A stretch of DNA of 64,000 nt from positions 35,100-99,099 of the forward strand of contig CANFPJ010000002.1 in the NCBI GenBank assembly GCA_947448885.1, given 5' to 3'. Positions 9,331-17,336 of the stretch are shown here, one piece after another; positions within the stretch are counted from its first letter, which is position 1; every line of letters starts with the position of its first letter. The position numbers and the translations under genes are program-made. This DNA is from Comamonadaceae bacterium. GTDB taxonomy: Bacteria; Pseudomonadota; Gammaproteobacteria; Burkholderiales; Burkholderiaceae_C. Below the pieces are notes generated by a model that was not told the origin of the DNA, did not search any database, and worked only from the letters and a program-made list of their open reading frames with translations.

Positions 9331-10499
9331 GCAGTCGGCGTCAATCCTATGCAGGGGTGGCGGTGGCGGTGCCCATCACCGTGCCCTACCAACGCTACAG
9401 CACCCAAGGAGCGCATTGGTTTGTCGGCCAGGCGCTGCAGGCCTTGATCCAAGCCTCGGGCATTGGCAAAGACGACATCGATGGCCTGTGCCTGAGCAGT
9501 TTTTCCCTCAACCCGGACACGGCGGTGGGCCTGACCCAACACCTGGGTTTGTCGCCGCGTTGGCTGGACCACATTCCCACTGGCGGGGCTTCGGGCGTGA
9601 TGGCCTTGCGCCGCGCGGCCCGGGCGGTGCAGGCCGGTGACGCCGATGTGGTGGCGTGCATTGGGGCCGACACCAACCACGTTGATTCATTTCGCCAAAC
9701 CTTGGGCAGCTTCAGCCACTTTGCGCGCGACGCCAGTTACCCCTACGGCTCGGGTGGACCGAACTCGGTGTTTGCCTTCATCACCGCCAACTACATGCGC
9801 ACCTATGGCGCTCAGCGCGAAGACTTTGGCCGCATCGCGGTGGCCCAACGCCGCAATGCTTTGAAAAACCCCAACGCCTTGTTCAAAAAAGCCTTGAGCT
9901 TGGACGAGTACATGGCGGGGCGGCCGATTTCCGACCCGATCCACCTGTTTGATTGCGTCATGCCTTGTGCGGGGGCGGATGCGTTTTTGGTCATGGGCGA
10001 ACAGCGCGCCCGCGACCTGGGCCTGCCCCACGCCATCATCCGTGGCGCGATTGAACGGCACAATGCTTTTGCCAGCGACCCCATCATGGTGCAAGGCGGT
10101 TGGCGGCGTGACCTGGCCGATTTGTACGCCCAAGCCGATGCCACAGCGGCGCAGGTGGATTTTGTGCAAACCTATGACGACTACCCGGTGATCGTGATGA
10201 TGCAATTCGAAGACTTGGGTTTTTGTGCCAAGGGCGAAGGCCCGCAGTTTGTGCGCGACCACAGCTTGACCCACGATGGCAGCTTTCCCAACAACACCAG
10301 CGGGGGTCAACTGTCGGTGGGCCAGGCCGGTGCGGCAGGCGGCTTCATTGGCATGGTCGAGGCGCTGCGCCAACTGTGCGACTCGGCTGGCGAACGCCAA
10401 GTGACCAACGCGCAACTGGGCTTGGTGTCGGGTTTTGGCATGGTCACCTACGACCGCTGTTTGTGCACCGGCGCGGTGTTGTTGGGGCGACCCGCATGA
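9327..10499 (+). CDS. Thiolase-fold protein (SCP-X/Ltp2 type) lacking the catalytic Cys and His
   Basis: A 390-residue protein of the SCP-X thiolase family. Where a thiolase has its nucleophilic Cys (the NNNCSTG region) this protein reads PTGGASG, with Gly at about residue 87. The later GHP histidine motif is replaced by SVGQAG (GQ at 332-333). It keeps tyrosines 283 and 286 (TYDDYP) and the LGFCAKGEG segment. Loss of Cys and His with a DUF35 partner encoded next door is the arrangement known from Ltp2-type retro-aldolases of steroid side-chain degradation. An aldolase, or a PhlC-like C-acyltransferase partner, is therefore more likely than thiolysis. Start and stop overlap both neighbours (ATGA), so it is translationally coupled. 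Confidence 0.82.
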   Translation: MSSRRQSYAGVAVAVPITVPYQRYSTQGAHWFVGQALQALIQASGIGKDDIDGLCLSSFSLNPDTAVGLTQHLGLSPRWLDHIPTGGASGVMALRRAARAVQAGDADVVACIGADTNHVDSFRQTLGSFSHFARDASYPYGSGGPNSVFAFITANYMRTYGAQREDFGRIAVAQRRNALKNPNALFKKALSLDEYMAGRPISDPIHLFDCVMPCAGADAFLVMGEQRARDLGLPHAIIRGAIERHNAFASDPIMVQGGWRRDLADLYAQADATAAQVDFVQTYDDYPVIVMMQFEDLGFCAKGEGPQFVRDHSLTHDGSFPNNTSGGQLSVGQAGAAGGFIGMVEALRQLCDSAGERQVTNAQLGLVSGFGMVTYDRCLCTGAVLLGRPA

Positions 10500-11749
10500 C
10501 CATGCCGCTGATGCGCCCAGCGCGCAAAAACCCGGTTTTGCGCACCCCGCAAATGAACCTGCCGCCATCGGCGCGCAGCCGTGTGGCCTTGGGACTGACC
10601 GCTGCCGCCGCTGAAGGCCGTTTTGAATTGCAGGTGTGCCAAGACTGCGCCAGCGTGCAGTACCCGCCGCGCGAGGCCTGTGTGCACTGTGTGTCACCGC
10701 ACCTGAAGTGGCGCGCGCAATCGGGCTGGGGCCAGTTGTTGGCCAGCACCACCTTGCACCACAGCAATGATTTGTTTTTTCGCGAGCGCTTGCCCTGGCG
10801 CTTGGGCATGGTGGCGCTGGACGCGGGGCCTTCGGTGATGGTGCACTTGCACAGCGAAGTCACCGAGGCCCCCTGCCGGGTTCGGGTGGGTGCGCGTTTG
10901 GACCGTGCGGGCCAAGCGGTGTTGATAGGTTTTCCAGAGAAAGAGAGCGAGCACATGGTCGACGACAAAATGCTGCGCGAAATGGGCAGCGACCCCAAGT
11001 TCCGCAAGGCCCTGGTCACCGATGGCAAAACCCCGGTGGGCCAAGCCTTGGTGCGGGCCTTGGTCAAAGCGGGTGCGGACATTGTGTGGGTGGGCCATGC
11101 CGAACCGTGGAAGAAGTTGCCTGGCTTGGCCGAGTTGGCCGAGATCCCACAGGTGACCATGCTGCCACTCGACCTGAGCAATGAGCGCTCGGTCACCACC
11201 TTGGCCGGCGAGATCGGCGGCAAGGTGGACATCGTCATCAACAACGCCGAGGTGCACCGCAGCCACGGCATTGGCAACCGCACCGGCACCGATGTGGCGC
11301 GCATGGAAATGGAGATCAACTACCTGGGCTTGCTGCGCTTGTCCCAGGCCTTGGGCCCGGCTTTGCAAGGGCGCGCCGCCGATGGGGTGACCCACGCCTG
11401 CGCGTGGGTGAACTTGCTGTCAATTTACGCCTTGTCCAATTTCCCCTCTCACGGCACCTACTCGGCGTCCAAGGCCGCAGCTTATTCTTTGTCGCAATGT
11501 TTGCGCGCCGAGATGCGGCCATCGGGCATTCGCGTGGTCCATGTGTTTCCCGGACCGATTGACGATGAATGGAACCAAAACATGCCACCACCCAAATTGG
11601 CGCCCGACACCTTGGCCCAAGCGGTGATCAAAGCCTTGCGCGATGGCACCGAAGACGTGTACCCCGGTGACGTGGCCCAAGAGTGGTTGCAGCGCTGGCG
11701 CGACAACCCCAAGGTGTTGGAGCGAGAAATCGCCGCAGGGGGCACATGA
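10496..11749 (+). CDS. Fusion of DUF35 zinc-ribbon/OB-fold domain with short-chain dehydrogenase
   Basis: A 417-residue two-domain protein. Residues about 40-150 form a DUF35 acyl-CoA-binding module: zinc-ribbon cysteines C48-x2-C51 and C62-x2-C65, followed by an OB-fold-like stretch. Residues about 170-417 form an SDR domain with NNA (249-251), S309 and YSASK (Y322, K326), the standard catalytic residues. The nucleotide loop TDGKTPVG (175-182) departs from the usual TGxxxGxG. DUF35 proteins normally pair with thiolase-fold enzymes, and that partner is encoded immediately upstream with an ATGA overlap. The fusion suggests that an aldehyde or ketone released by the aldolase-like enzyme is reduced or oxidised in the same complex (inference). 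Confidence 0.85.
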   Translation: MTMPLMRPARKNPVLRTPQMNLPPSARSRVALGLTAAAAEGRFELQVCQDCASVQYPPREACVHCVSPHLKWRAQSGWGQLLASTTLHHSNDLFFRERLPWRLGMVALDAGPSVMVHLHSEVTEAPCRVRVGARLDRAGQAVLIGFPEKESEHMVDDKMLREMGSDPKFRKALVTDGKTPVGQALVRALVKAGADIVWVGHAEPWKKLPGLAELAEIPQVTMLPLDLSNERSVTTLAGEIGGKVDIVINNAEVHRSHGIGNRTGTDVARMEMEINYLGLLRLSQALGPALQGRAADGVTHACAWVNLLSIYALSNFPSHGTYSASKAAAYSLSQCLRAEMRPSGIRVVHVFPGPIDDEWNQNMPPPKLAPDTLAQAVIKALRDGTEDVYPGDVAQEWLQRWRDNPKVLEREIAAGGT

Positions 11750-12546
11750 GCATGGCCACCACTGCCCCCTTGTTGAATGCCTTGGTCGAGGCCATGCGCA
11801 CGCGGCGCATTGAAGTCATCGACCTGACCCAAACCCTGACCCCTGACTTTCCGCAAATTGCCCTGCCGCCCGAGATGGGCCAGTGCTGGCCGTTTCGCAT
11901 CGAAGAGGCATCGCATTACGATGCGCGCGGCCCGGGTTGGTACTGGAACAACTTTTCCTGTGGCGAGCACACCGGCACCCACTTCGACGCGCCCATCCAT
12001 TGGATCTCTGGGCGCGACCTGCCGAACAATGCCGTTGACACCATTCCGGTGCAGCACTTTGTGGCCCCGGCTTGCGTGGTCGATTGCTCGGCCCAGGTGG
12101 CACAAAACCCCGACTACCTGTTGACGGTGGACGATTTGTTGGCCTTTGAGGCCCAGCATGGCCGCATCCCCGCCGGTGCTTGGTTGCTCATGCGCACCGA
12201 TTGGTCGCAGCGCAGCGACCCCGAGGCCTACCAAAATTTTGACGAAACCGGCCAGCACACCCCCGGCCCCAGCACCGAAGCCGTGCGCTTTTTGGTCGAT
12301 CAGCGCGACGTCTTGGGTTTTGGTTCCGAGGCCATTGGCACCGATGCCGGTCAGGGCTATCACCTGCGTCCCCCTTATCCCTGCCACTACTACATGCACG
12401 GTGCGGGCCGCTATGGCTTGCAGTGCTTGGCCAATTTGGACCGATTGCCCCCCACAGGCGCGGTGATTTTGAGCCCGCCCTTGAAGATTCAAAAAGGCAG
12501 TGGCAGCCCCTTGCGGGTGTTGGCCTTGGTGGAGCACGCCGCGTGA
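11746..12546 (+). CDS. Cyclase-family metal-dependent hydrolase (KynB/isatin-hydrolase-like)
   Basis: A 266-residue protein of the cyclase family (PF04199). The signature HTGTHFDAPIH at residues 75-85 supplies the metal ligands. The family includes kynurenine formamidase, isatin hydrolase and other amide- or lactam-opening enzymes, so ring opening of a cyclic amide or lactone is a reasonable role. The ATG overlaps the stop of the DUF35-SDR gene and the stop overlaps a GTG start downstream. Alternatives within the family cannot be separated without comparison. The gene is somewhat longer than typical KynB (about 210 residues). Confidence 0.85.
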   Translation: MSMATTAPLLNALVEAMRTRRIEVIDLTQTLTPDFPQIALPPEMGQCWPFRIEEASHYDARGPGWYWNNFSCGEHTGTHFDAPIHWISGRDLPNNAVDTIPVQHFVAPACVVDCSAQVAQNPDYLLTVDDLLAFEAQHGRIPAGAWLLMRTDWSQRSDPEAYQNFDETGQHTPGPSTEAVRFLVDQRDVLGFGSEAIGTDAGQGYHLRPPYPCHYYMHGAGRYGLQCLANLDRLPPTGAVILSPPLKIQKGSGSPLRVLALVEHAA

Positions 12547-13292
12547 GCCACGCCCCGGCACCGGGTTGGCGACAGGTGGCCTTGGTCAGTGGCGGCAGCG
12601 CCGGCATTGGGCGCGCCGTGTGCGAACAGCTGTTGGCGCAAGGCTGCGAGGTGGTGTCGCTGGACATCCAAGCCCCAGGCTGGCAGCACCCCCACTTGCA
12701 TGCGGTGCAGGTGGATTTGCTGGACCGCGAAGCCACCGCGCAAGCCCTGCAGCAAGTGGTGCAGGCGTGGCCCATCAACACCGTGGTGCACAACGCGGGG
12801 TTGATCCGCGCCGCCTTGCTGCCCGATGTGCGCCTGAGCGACTTGGACGATTTGACCCAACTGCACTTGGCCTGCGCCATCCAAATGGTGCAAGCGGCCT
12901 TGCCCACCATGCAGGCACAACAATTTGGCCGGGTGGTGCTGTTGTCATCGCGCGCGGCGGTGGGCCTGGCCACCCGCAGTGCCTATTCGGCCACCAAGGC
13001 CGGTCTGATGGGCATGGCCCGCACCTGGGCATTGGAGTTGGGCCCACAGGGCATCACTGTGAATGTGATTGCGCCTGGCCCCATCCGCAGCACAGCCATG
13101 TTCCACGATGTGGTGCCTGCGGGCAGCGACAAAGAGGCGCAATTGGCCGCGTCCTTGCCCGTGCGCCGCTTGGGAGAGCCCGCCGATGTGGCCCGTACCG
13201 CCGGTTTTTTTGCCCAGCCCGACAGCGGCTTCATCACCGGCCAGGTTTTGTACGTTTGTGGGGGTGCCAGCGTGGGGAGTTTGAATTTGTGA
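12543..13292 (+). CDS. Short-chain dehydrogenase/reductase
   Basis: A 249-residue classical SDR. The cofactor loop SGGSAGIG lies at about 16-23, NAG at 84-86, and the catalytic Ser at 135/136 with YSATK (Y148, K152). The start is taken as GTG 12543 because it overlaps the cyclase TGA (GTGA) in the same pattern as its neighbours and places the Rossmann motif at the normal distance from the N-terminus. It ends the enzyme part of the operon; 142 bases with two hairpins follow before the transporter genes. The substrate is probably a hydroxy- or keto-acyl intermediate of the pathway, or a ring cis-diol. Confidence 0.88.
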   Translation: MSHAPAPGWRQVALVSGGSAGIGRAVCEQLLAQGCEVVSLDIQAPGWQHPHLHAVQVDLLDREATAQALQQVVQAWPINTVVHNAGLIRAALLPDVRLSDLDDLTQLHLACAIQMVQAALPTMQAQQFGRVVLLSSRAAVGLATRSAYSATKAGLMGMARTWALELGPQGITVNVIAPGPIRSTAMFHDVVPAGSDKEAQLAASLPVRRLGEPADVARTAGFFAQPDSGFITGQVLYVCGGASVGSLNL

Positions 13293-13332
13293 TGGGTTGG
13301 CTGGGCGCCTCATGGATGAAAAAGCGCACAGG

Positions 13333-13369
13333 GGGAATCCCTGAGGGTTTCCCTCGTCGCTCAAGCGAC
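13333..13369 (+). promoter_or_regulatory. Two adjacent hairpins before the ABC-transporter genes
   Basis: GGGAATCCC (13333-13341) and GGGTTTCCC (13345-13353) form a 9-bp stem with one T-T mismatch and a 3-base loop. GTCGCT (13356-13361) and AGCGAC (13364-13369) form a second perfect 6-bp inverted repeat. No T-tract follows, so neither is a standard terminator. They may be operator sites, an mRNA processing site or a weak stop between the enzyme and transporter halves of the operon. Confidence 0.4.
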
Positions 13370-13434
13370 AATGTGGGGTTTTGGATATTTGCCGGTTCTT
13401 CAGGGATCGGCCTTGTTGTTTTAAAGGAGTGATC

Positions 13435-14622
13435 ATGCGCACATCAAAATCGGGCCGTTTGCTGGCCTTGTCTTTGGCCAGCTTGCTGGCCGCTTCCCTG
13501 GTACAGGCCGCTGACAAGGTCAAGGTCGGGTTTGTCAGCACCTTGTCGGGCCCCAATGGCGCATTGGGCGCAGAGATTCGCGATGCCTTCAACTTGGCGG
13601 TCAAGCTCAATGGCGGCAAGCTCGGGGGTTTGCCCGCCGAGGTGTTGATTGGCGACGACCAGTTCAAGCCCGATGTGGGCAAGCAACTGTTTGAGCGCTA
13701 TGTCAAGCGTGACAAGGTCGACTTCATGACCGGTGTGGTGTTCTCCAACATCATGTTGGCGGGTTTGCCCGAGGCCGTGGGCGAAAAAACCTTTTACCTG
13801 AGCCCCAACGCCGCACCATCGCCCATCGCCGGCAAAGAGTGCACCCCTTATTTCTTTGCCGTGTCTTGGCCCAATGATGCCTATCACGAGGCCGCTGGTC
13901 AGTACGCCACCACCAAAGGCTTCAAGTCGGCTTATTTGGTCGCCCCCAATTACCAAGCGGGCAAAGACTCCTTGGCCGGTTTCAAGCGTTACTACAAAGG
14001 CAAGGTGGCCGCTGAGGTCTACACCAAGCTGGGCCAATTGGATTACTCGGCAGAGTTGGCCGAAATCCGCGCCGCCAAACCCGACGTGCTGTATTTCTTC
14101 TTGCCCGGGGGCATGGGCATCAACTTCATCAAGCAGTTTGTCGCCGCCGGTTTGAACAAAGACACCAAGCTGGTGTTGCCTGGCTTTGGCTCTGACCAAG
14201 ACATCATCCGCAGCGTGGGTGACGAAATGCTGGGCATCAACGACACCGCCCACTGGGGCTTGGACTTGAACAACGCGGCCAACAAAAAGTTTGTGGCCGA
14301 GTTTGAAAAAGAATACAAGCGCTTGCCCACCGTCTACGCCGCCCAAGGCTATGACACGGCTTTGTTGATCGATGCAGCCGTGCGTGGTGCCAAAGGCAAC
14401 TTGGAAGACAAAGAAGCCCTGCGCCGCCACATCAAAGAGGCCAAGTTTGAATCGGTGCGCGGTGCCTTCAAGTTCAACACCAACCAGTACCCGATCCAAA
14501 ACTACTATTTGCGCGAAGTGCAAAAAGACGCGCAGGGTCGCTTGGTCAACAAGATCGTTTCGCAAACCCCCGTGTTGGCCAACCATGGCGACGCTTACGT
14601 GCAAGATTGCCCCATGAAATAA
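13435..14622 (+). CDS. Branched-chain-type ABC transporter substrate-binding protein
   Basis: A 395-residue periplasmic binding protein (LivJ/Peripla_BP_6 type). An N-terminal signal peptide runs to about VQA/ADKVKVGF (residue 25). The mature start KVKVGFVSTLSGPNGALG is the family signature. AAAGGAG at 13424-13430 lies just upstream of ATG 13435. In aromatic catabolic operons such proteins often bind aromatic carboxylates rather than leucine. The location next to the oxygenase operon and before a full permease/ATPase set supports uptake of the pathway substrate. A strong hairpin terminator follows, which should make this component more abundant than the membrane parts. Confidence 0.92.
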   Translation: MRTSKSGRLLALSLASLLAASLVQAADKVKVGFVSTLSGPNGALGAEIRDAFNLAVKLNGGKLGGLPAEVLIGDDQFKPDVGKQLFERYVKRDKVDFMTGVVFSNIMLAGLPEAVGEKTFYLSPNAAPSPIAGKECTPYFFAVSWPNDAYHEAAGQYATTKGFKSAYLVAPNYQAGKDSLAGFKRYYKGKVAAEVYTKLGQLDYSAELAEIRAAKPDVLYFFLPGGMGINFIKQFVAAGLNKDTKLVLPGFGSDQDIIRSVGDEMLGINDTAHWGLDLNNAANKKFVAEFEKEYKRLPTVYAAQGYDTALLIDAAVRGAKGNLEDKEALRRHIKEAKFESVRGAFKFNTNQYPIQNYYLREVQKDAQGRLVNKIVSQTPVLANHGDAYVQDCPMK

Positions 14623-14646
14623 GCGCTGGGGCGCTGCCACCCAGAA

Positions 14647-14680
14647 GCCCCGCCACACCGTGGTGGGGCATTTTTTGTTT
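14647..14680 (+). terminator. Rho-independent terminator between binding protein and permease genes
   Basis: GCCCCGCCAC (14647-14656), loop ACC, GTGGTGGGGC (14660-14669): a 10-bp stem with one G-U pair, followed by A and the T-tract TTTTTT at 14671-14676. It lies 24 bases after the binding-protein stop and 20 bases before the permease start. Partial read-through would give the usual excess of binding protein over permease. Confidence 0.85.
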
Positions 14681-14699
14681 TTGACCGGTACGCGCGTGC

Positions 14700-15617
14700 A
14701 TGACCTGGATTTTGTTTCTTGAACAAAGCCTCAACGGGCTGCAGTTTGGTTTGATGTTGTTTTTGCTGGCCTCGGGCTTGACCCTGGTGTTTGGCATCAT
14801 GGACATGATCAACTTGGCCCATGGTGCTTTGTACATGGTGGGTGCCTTTTTGGCCGCCTGGTTGGTGGACTTGACGCATTCATTTTTATGGGGCGTCTTG
14901 CTGGCCGTGCCCCTGACGGCGGCGTTTGGCATGGTGCTCGAATCCACGCTGCTGCGCAGCCTGTACCGGCGCGATCACATGTCGCAGGTGCTGGCCACCT
15001 TTGCCCTGATTCTGATCATCAACGAAGCGGTGCGCATGATTTGGGGCAGCGATTTGGCCTTGTCAGCACCCGCGGCTTTGTCGGGCCCGGTGGAGCTGTT
15101 GCCCGGCTTGAAATACCCCAGCTACCGCTTGGTCATCATTGGCGTGGGCTTGGCCTTGGCCTTGTTTTTGTACCTGGTGGTGACCCAAACCCGCATGGGC
15201 GCTTGGGTGCGTGCGGGGGCCTCCAACCGCGACATGGCCATGGCCATGGGCATCAACATCCAGCGCTTGTTCACCCTGGTGTTTGGTTTGGGCGCGGCCA
15301 TGTGCGCGGTCGCCGGCGCCATGCTCGGGCCTTTGTTGGCGGTCCAAGTGGGCATGGGTGAGAGCATTTTGATCTTGGCTTTTGTGGTCATTGTGATTGG
15401 CGGAATTGGGTCCATTTGGGGGGCTTTTGTGGGCTCTTTGTTGGTCGGTTTTGTCGACACCTTTGGCCGCACCTTGTTGCCGCACCTGTTTCGCGAAATC
15501 TTTCCGCCGCAAGTCGCGGCCACCGCTGGTCCGGCAGCCGCATCGATCATGGTTTACCTGTTGATGGCGGTGGTGTTGTTCATCCGCCCCCAGGGCTTGT
15601 TCTCGCGCAAATCATGA
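14700..15617 (+). CDS. livH: ABC transporter permease, LivH type
   Basis: A 305-residue integral membrane permease of the branched-chain amino acid importer family. The first helices contain GLTLVFGIMDMINLAHGALY, the hallmark of LivH. Later hydrophobic segments include the GGIGSIWGAFVGSLLVGF loop of the ATPase-contact region. It starts after the terminator; no strong Shine-Dalgarno is visible. The stop overlaps the livM-type gene (ATGA). It works with the 13435 binding protein and the two ATPases below. Confidence 0.92.
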   Translation: MTWILFLEQSLNGLQFGLMLFLLASGLTLVFGIMDMINLAHGALYMVGAFLAAWLVDLTHSFLWGVLLAVPLTAAFGMVLESTLLRSLYRRDHMSQVLATFALILIINEAVRMIWGSDLALSAPAALSGPVELLPGLKYPSYRLVIIGVGLALALFLYLVVTQTRMGAWVRAGASNRDMAMAMGINIQRLFTLVFGLGAAMCAVAGAMLGPLLAVQVGMGESILILAFVVIVIGGIGSIWGAFVGSLLVGFVDTFGRTLLPHLFREIFPPQVAATAGPAAASIMVYLLMAVVLFIRPQGLFSRKS

Positions 15618-16588
15618 GCGCCCACACCATGACGTCGACCCGCTCCACCCCGGCCTGGGCTTGGTGGGTGCTCATCGCATTGGCCGTGGGTTTGGGCTGG
15701 GTGATGCAAGCGCAAGGCCAAAGTTTTTACTTGTCCATGCTCAGCCGCATGATGATTTACGGCCTGGCCGCTTGCAGCTTGAACCTGATCTTGGGCTATG
15801 GCGGCTTGGTGTCGTTTGGTCACGCCGCATTTGTGGGCATCGGCGCCTACACCGTGGGCATCTTGATCACCGAGGGGGTGCCCAGTGGCTGGATTGGTTT
15901 TCCGGCTGCGATGTTGGTCTCGGCCCTGTTTGCGGCCTTGATCGGGGCCATTTCGCTGCGCACCCGGGGCGTTTACTTCATCATGATCACCTTGGCCTTT
16001 GCGCAAATGGTGTATTACCTGGTCAACTCGATCAAGGCCTATGGTGGCGACGAGGGATTGAACATCCGCATGCGCTCCGATTTCGGCTTTGGGCTGAACT
16101 TGAAAAATGACTTGGCTTTTTATTACCTGGTGCTGCTGTGCCTGGTGCTCAGCCTGTGGTTCATGCACCGCTTGATGCATTCACGTTTTGGTCGGGTGGT
16201 GTTGGCCCAGCGCGATGACGATGTGCGCACCGAGGCATTGGGTTTTGCGGTCTACCGCTACCAAATGGTTTTGTTTGTGCTCGCTGGCGCCCTGGGCGGT
16301 TTGTCGGGGGCGTTGATGGTCAATCAGCAAAACTACGTCAACCCGAATTTGATGCACTGGACCCAGTCGGGTGTGCTGATGGTGATGGTCATCTTGGGCG
16401 GCGTGGGAACATTGGCCGGTGGTTTGTGGGGGGCATTGTTGTTGCTGACCTTGGAAGACGTGTTCGCCGAATACACCGTGCATTGGCAGTTTTATGTGGG
16501 TTGGATTTTGCTGGCCGTGGTGCTGATGGCGCCGCAAGGTCTGGCCGGTTTGTTCCAGCGCCGCCACAAGGGGGTGGGTCATGGCTGA
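15614..16588 (+). CDS. livM: ABC transporter permease, LivM type
   Basis: A 324-residue permease. After a short polar N-terminus and a first hydrophobic helix it has the LivM signature LNLILGYGGLVSFGHAAFVG, and near the C-terminus LGGVGTLAGGLWGALLLL. ATG 15614 overlaps the livH stop. The ATPase gene begins inside its last codons (8-base overlap). It is the second membrane half of the heterodimeric importer. Confidence 0.92.
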   Translation: MSAHTMTSTRSTPAWAWWVLIALAVGLGWVMQAQGQSFYLSMLSRMMIYGLAACSLNLILGYGGLVSFGHAAFVGIGAYTVGILITEGVPSGWIGFPAAMLVSALFAALIGAISLRTRGVYFIMITLAFAQMVYYLVNSIKAYGGDEGLNIRMRSDFGFGLNLKNDLAFYYLVLLCLVLSLWFMHRLMHSRFGRVVLAQRDDDVRTEALGFAVYRYQMVLFVLAGALGGLSGALMVNQQNYVNPNLMHWTQSGVLMVMVILGGVGTLAGGLWGALLLLTLEDVFAEYTVHWQFYVGWILLAVVLMAPQGLAGLFQRRHKGVGHG

Positions 16589-17336
16589 GCCGGTGTTGCA
16601 GGTCAAATCTTTGGTCAAGCACTTCGGCGCTCTGTGCGCCACCGACCATGTCAGCCTGGATGTGCGGGCGGGTGAAATCCATGCCCTGATCGGTCCCAAC
16701 GGAGCGGGCAAAACCAGTTTGGTGGCGCAACTCTCGGGCTTGCTCGCCAGCGACTCGGGCCAAGTGGTGTTCATGAACCAAGACATCACCGCGTTGAGCG
16801 CCCATCAGCGGGTGCGCCGGGGCTTGGTGCGTTCGTTCCAAATCACCCGCTTGTTCAAGTCGTTCACCGTGCGCGACAACGTCGCTTTGGCGGTGCAAGC
16901 GCGCACCGGCAACCCCTTCTCATTTTGGAAGCCGGTGGCGGCCGAACGGGCCCTGCACGATGAAGCCCAGGCCATCTTGCAGGAGATTGGTTTGGCCGAG
17001 CGTGCCGACGAACTGGCCCAGAACTTGTCGCATGGTGAGCAGCGGGTGCTGGAGGTGGGGTTGGCCATGGCCACCGCCCCCCAATTGCTGCTGCTCGACG
17101 AGCCCATGGCCGGCACCGGCCCCGAAGAGTCCCAGCGCATCGTGGATTTGATCGCGGGCTTGAAAAGCCGCGTGGCGATTTTGCTGGTCGAGCACGACAT
17201 GGACGCGGTGTTTCGTTTGGCCGATCGCATCTCGGTGTTGGTCAATGGGGCGGTGATTGCCTGTGGCGAGCCCCAGGCGATCCGACATGACCCGACGGTG
17301 ATCGCCGCGTATTTGGGTGAGGAGCACAGCGCATGA
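16581..17336 (+). CDS. livG: ABC transporter ATP-binding protein, LivG type
   Basis: A 251-residue ATPase. Walker A is GPNGAGKTS. The ABC signature is in a degenerate form, LSHGEQRVLE, and the Walker B is LLLLDEPMAG. SFQITRLFKSFTVRDNV matches the Q-loop region typical of LivG. It overlaps livM upstream by 8 bases and livF downstream by 4 bases. It energises uptake together with LivF. Confidence 0.92.
   Translation: MAEPVLQVKSLVKHFGALCATDHVSLDVRAGEIHALIGPNGAGKTSLVAQLSGLLASDSGQVVFMNQDITALSAHQRVRRGLVRSFQITRLFKSFTVRDNVALAVQARTGNPFSFWKPVAAERALHDEAQAILQEIGLAERADELAQNLSHGEQRVLEVGLAMATAPQLLLLDEPMAGTGPEESQRIVDLIAGLKSRVAILLVEHDMDAVFRLADRISVLVNGAVIACGEPQAIRHDPTVIAAYLGEEHSA

Noticed and set aside
274..13292. 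Naming the operon as indole-3-acetate (iac) or phenylacetate (paa) degradation
   Set aside because: Gene content and order match neither; IorAB alone does not define the substrate.
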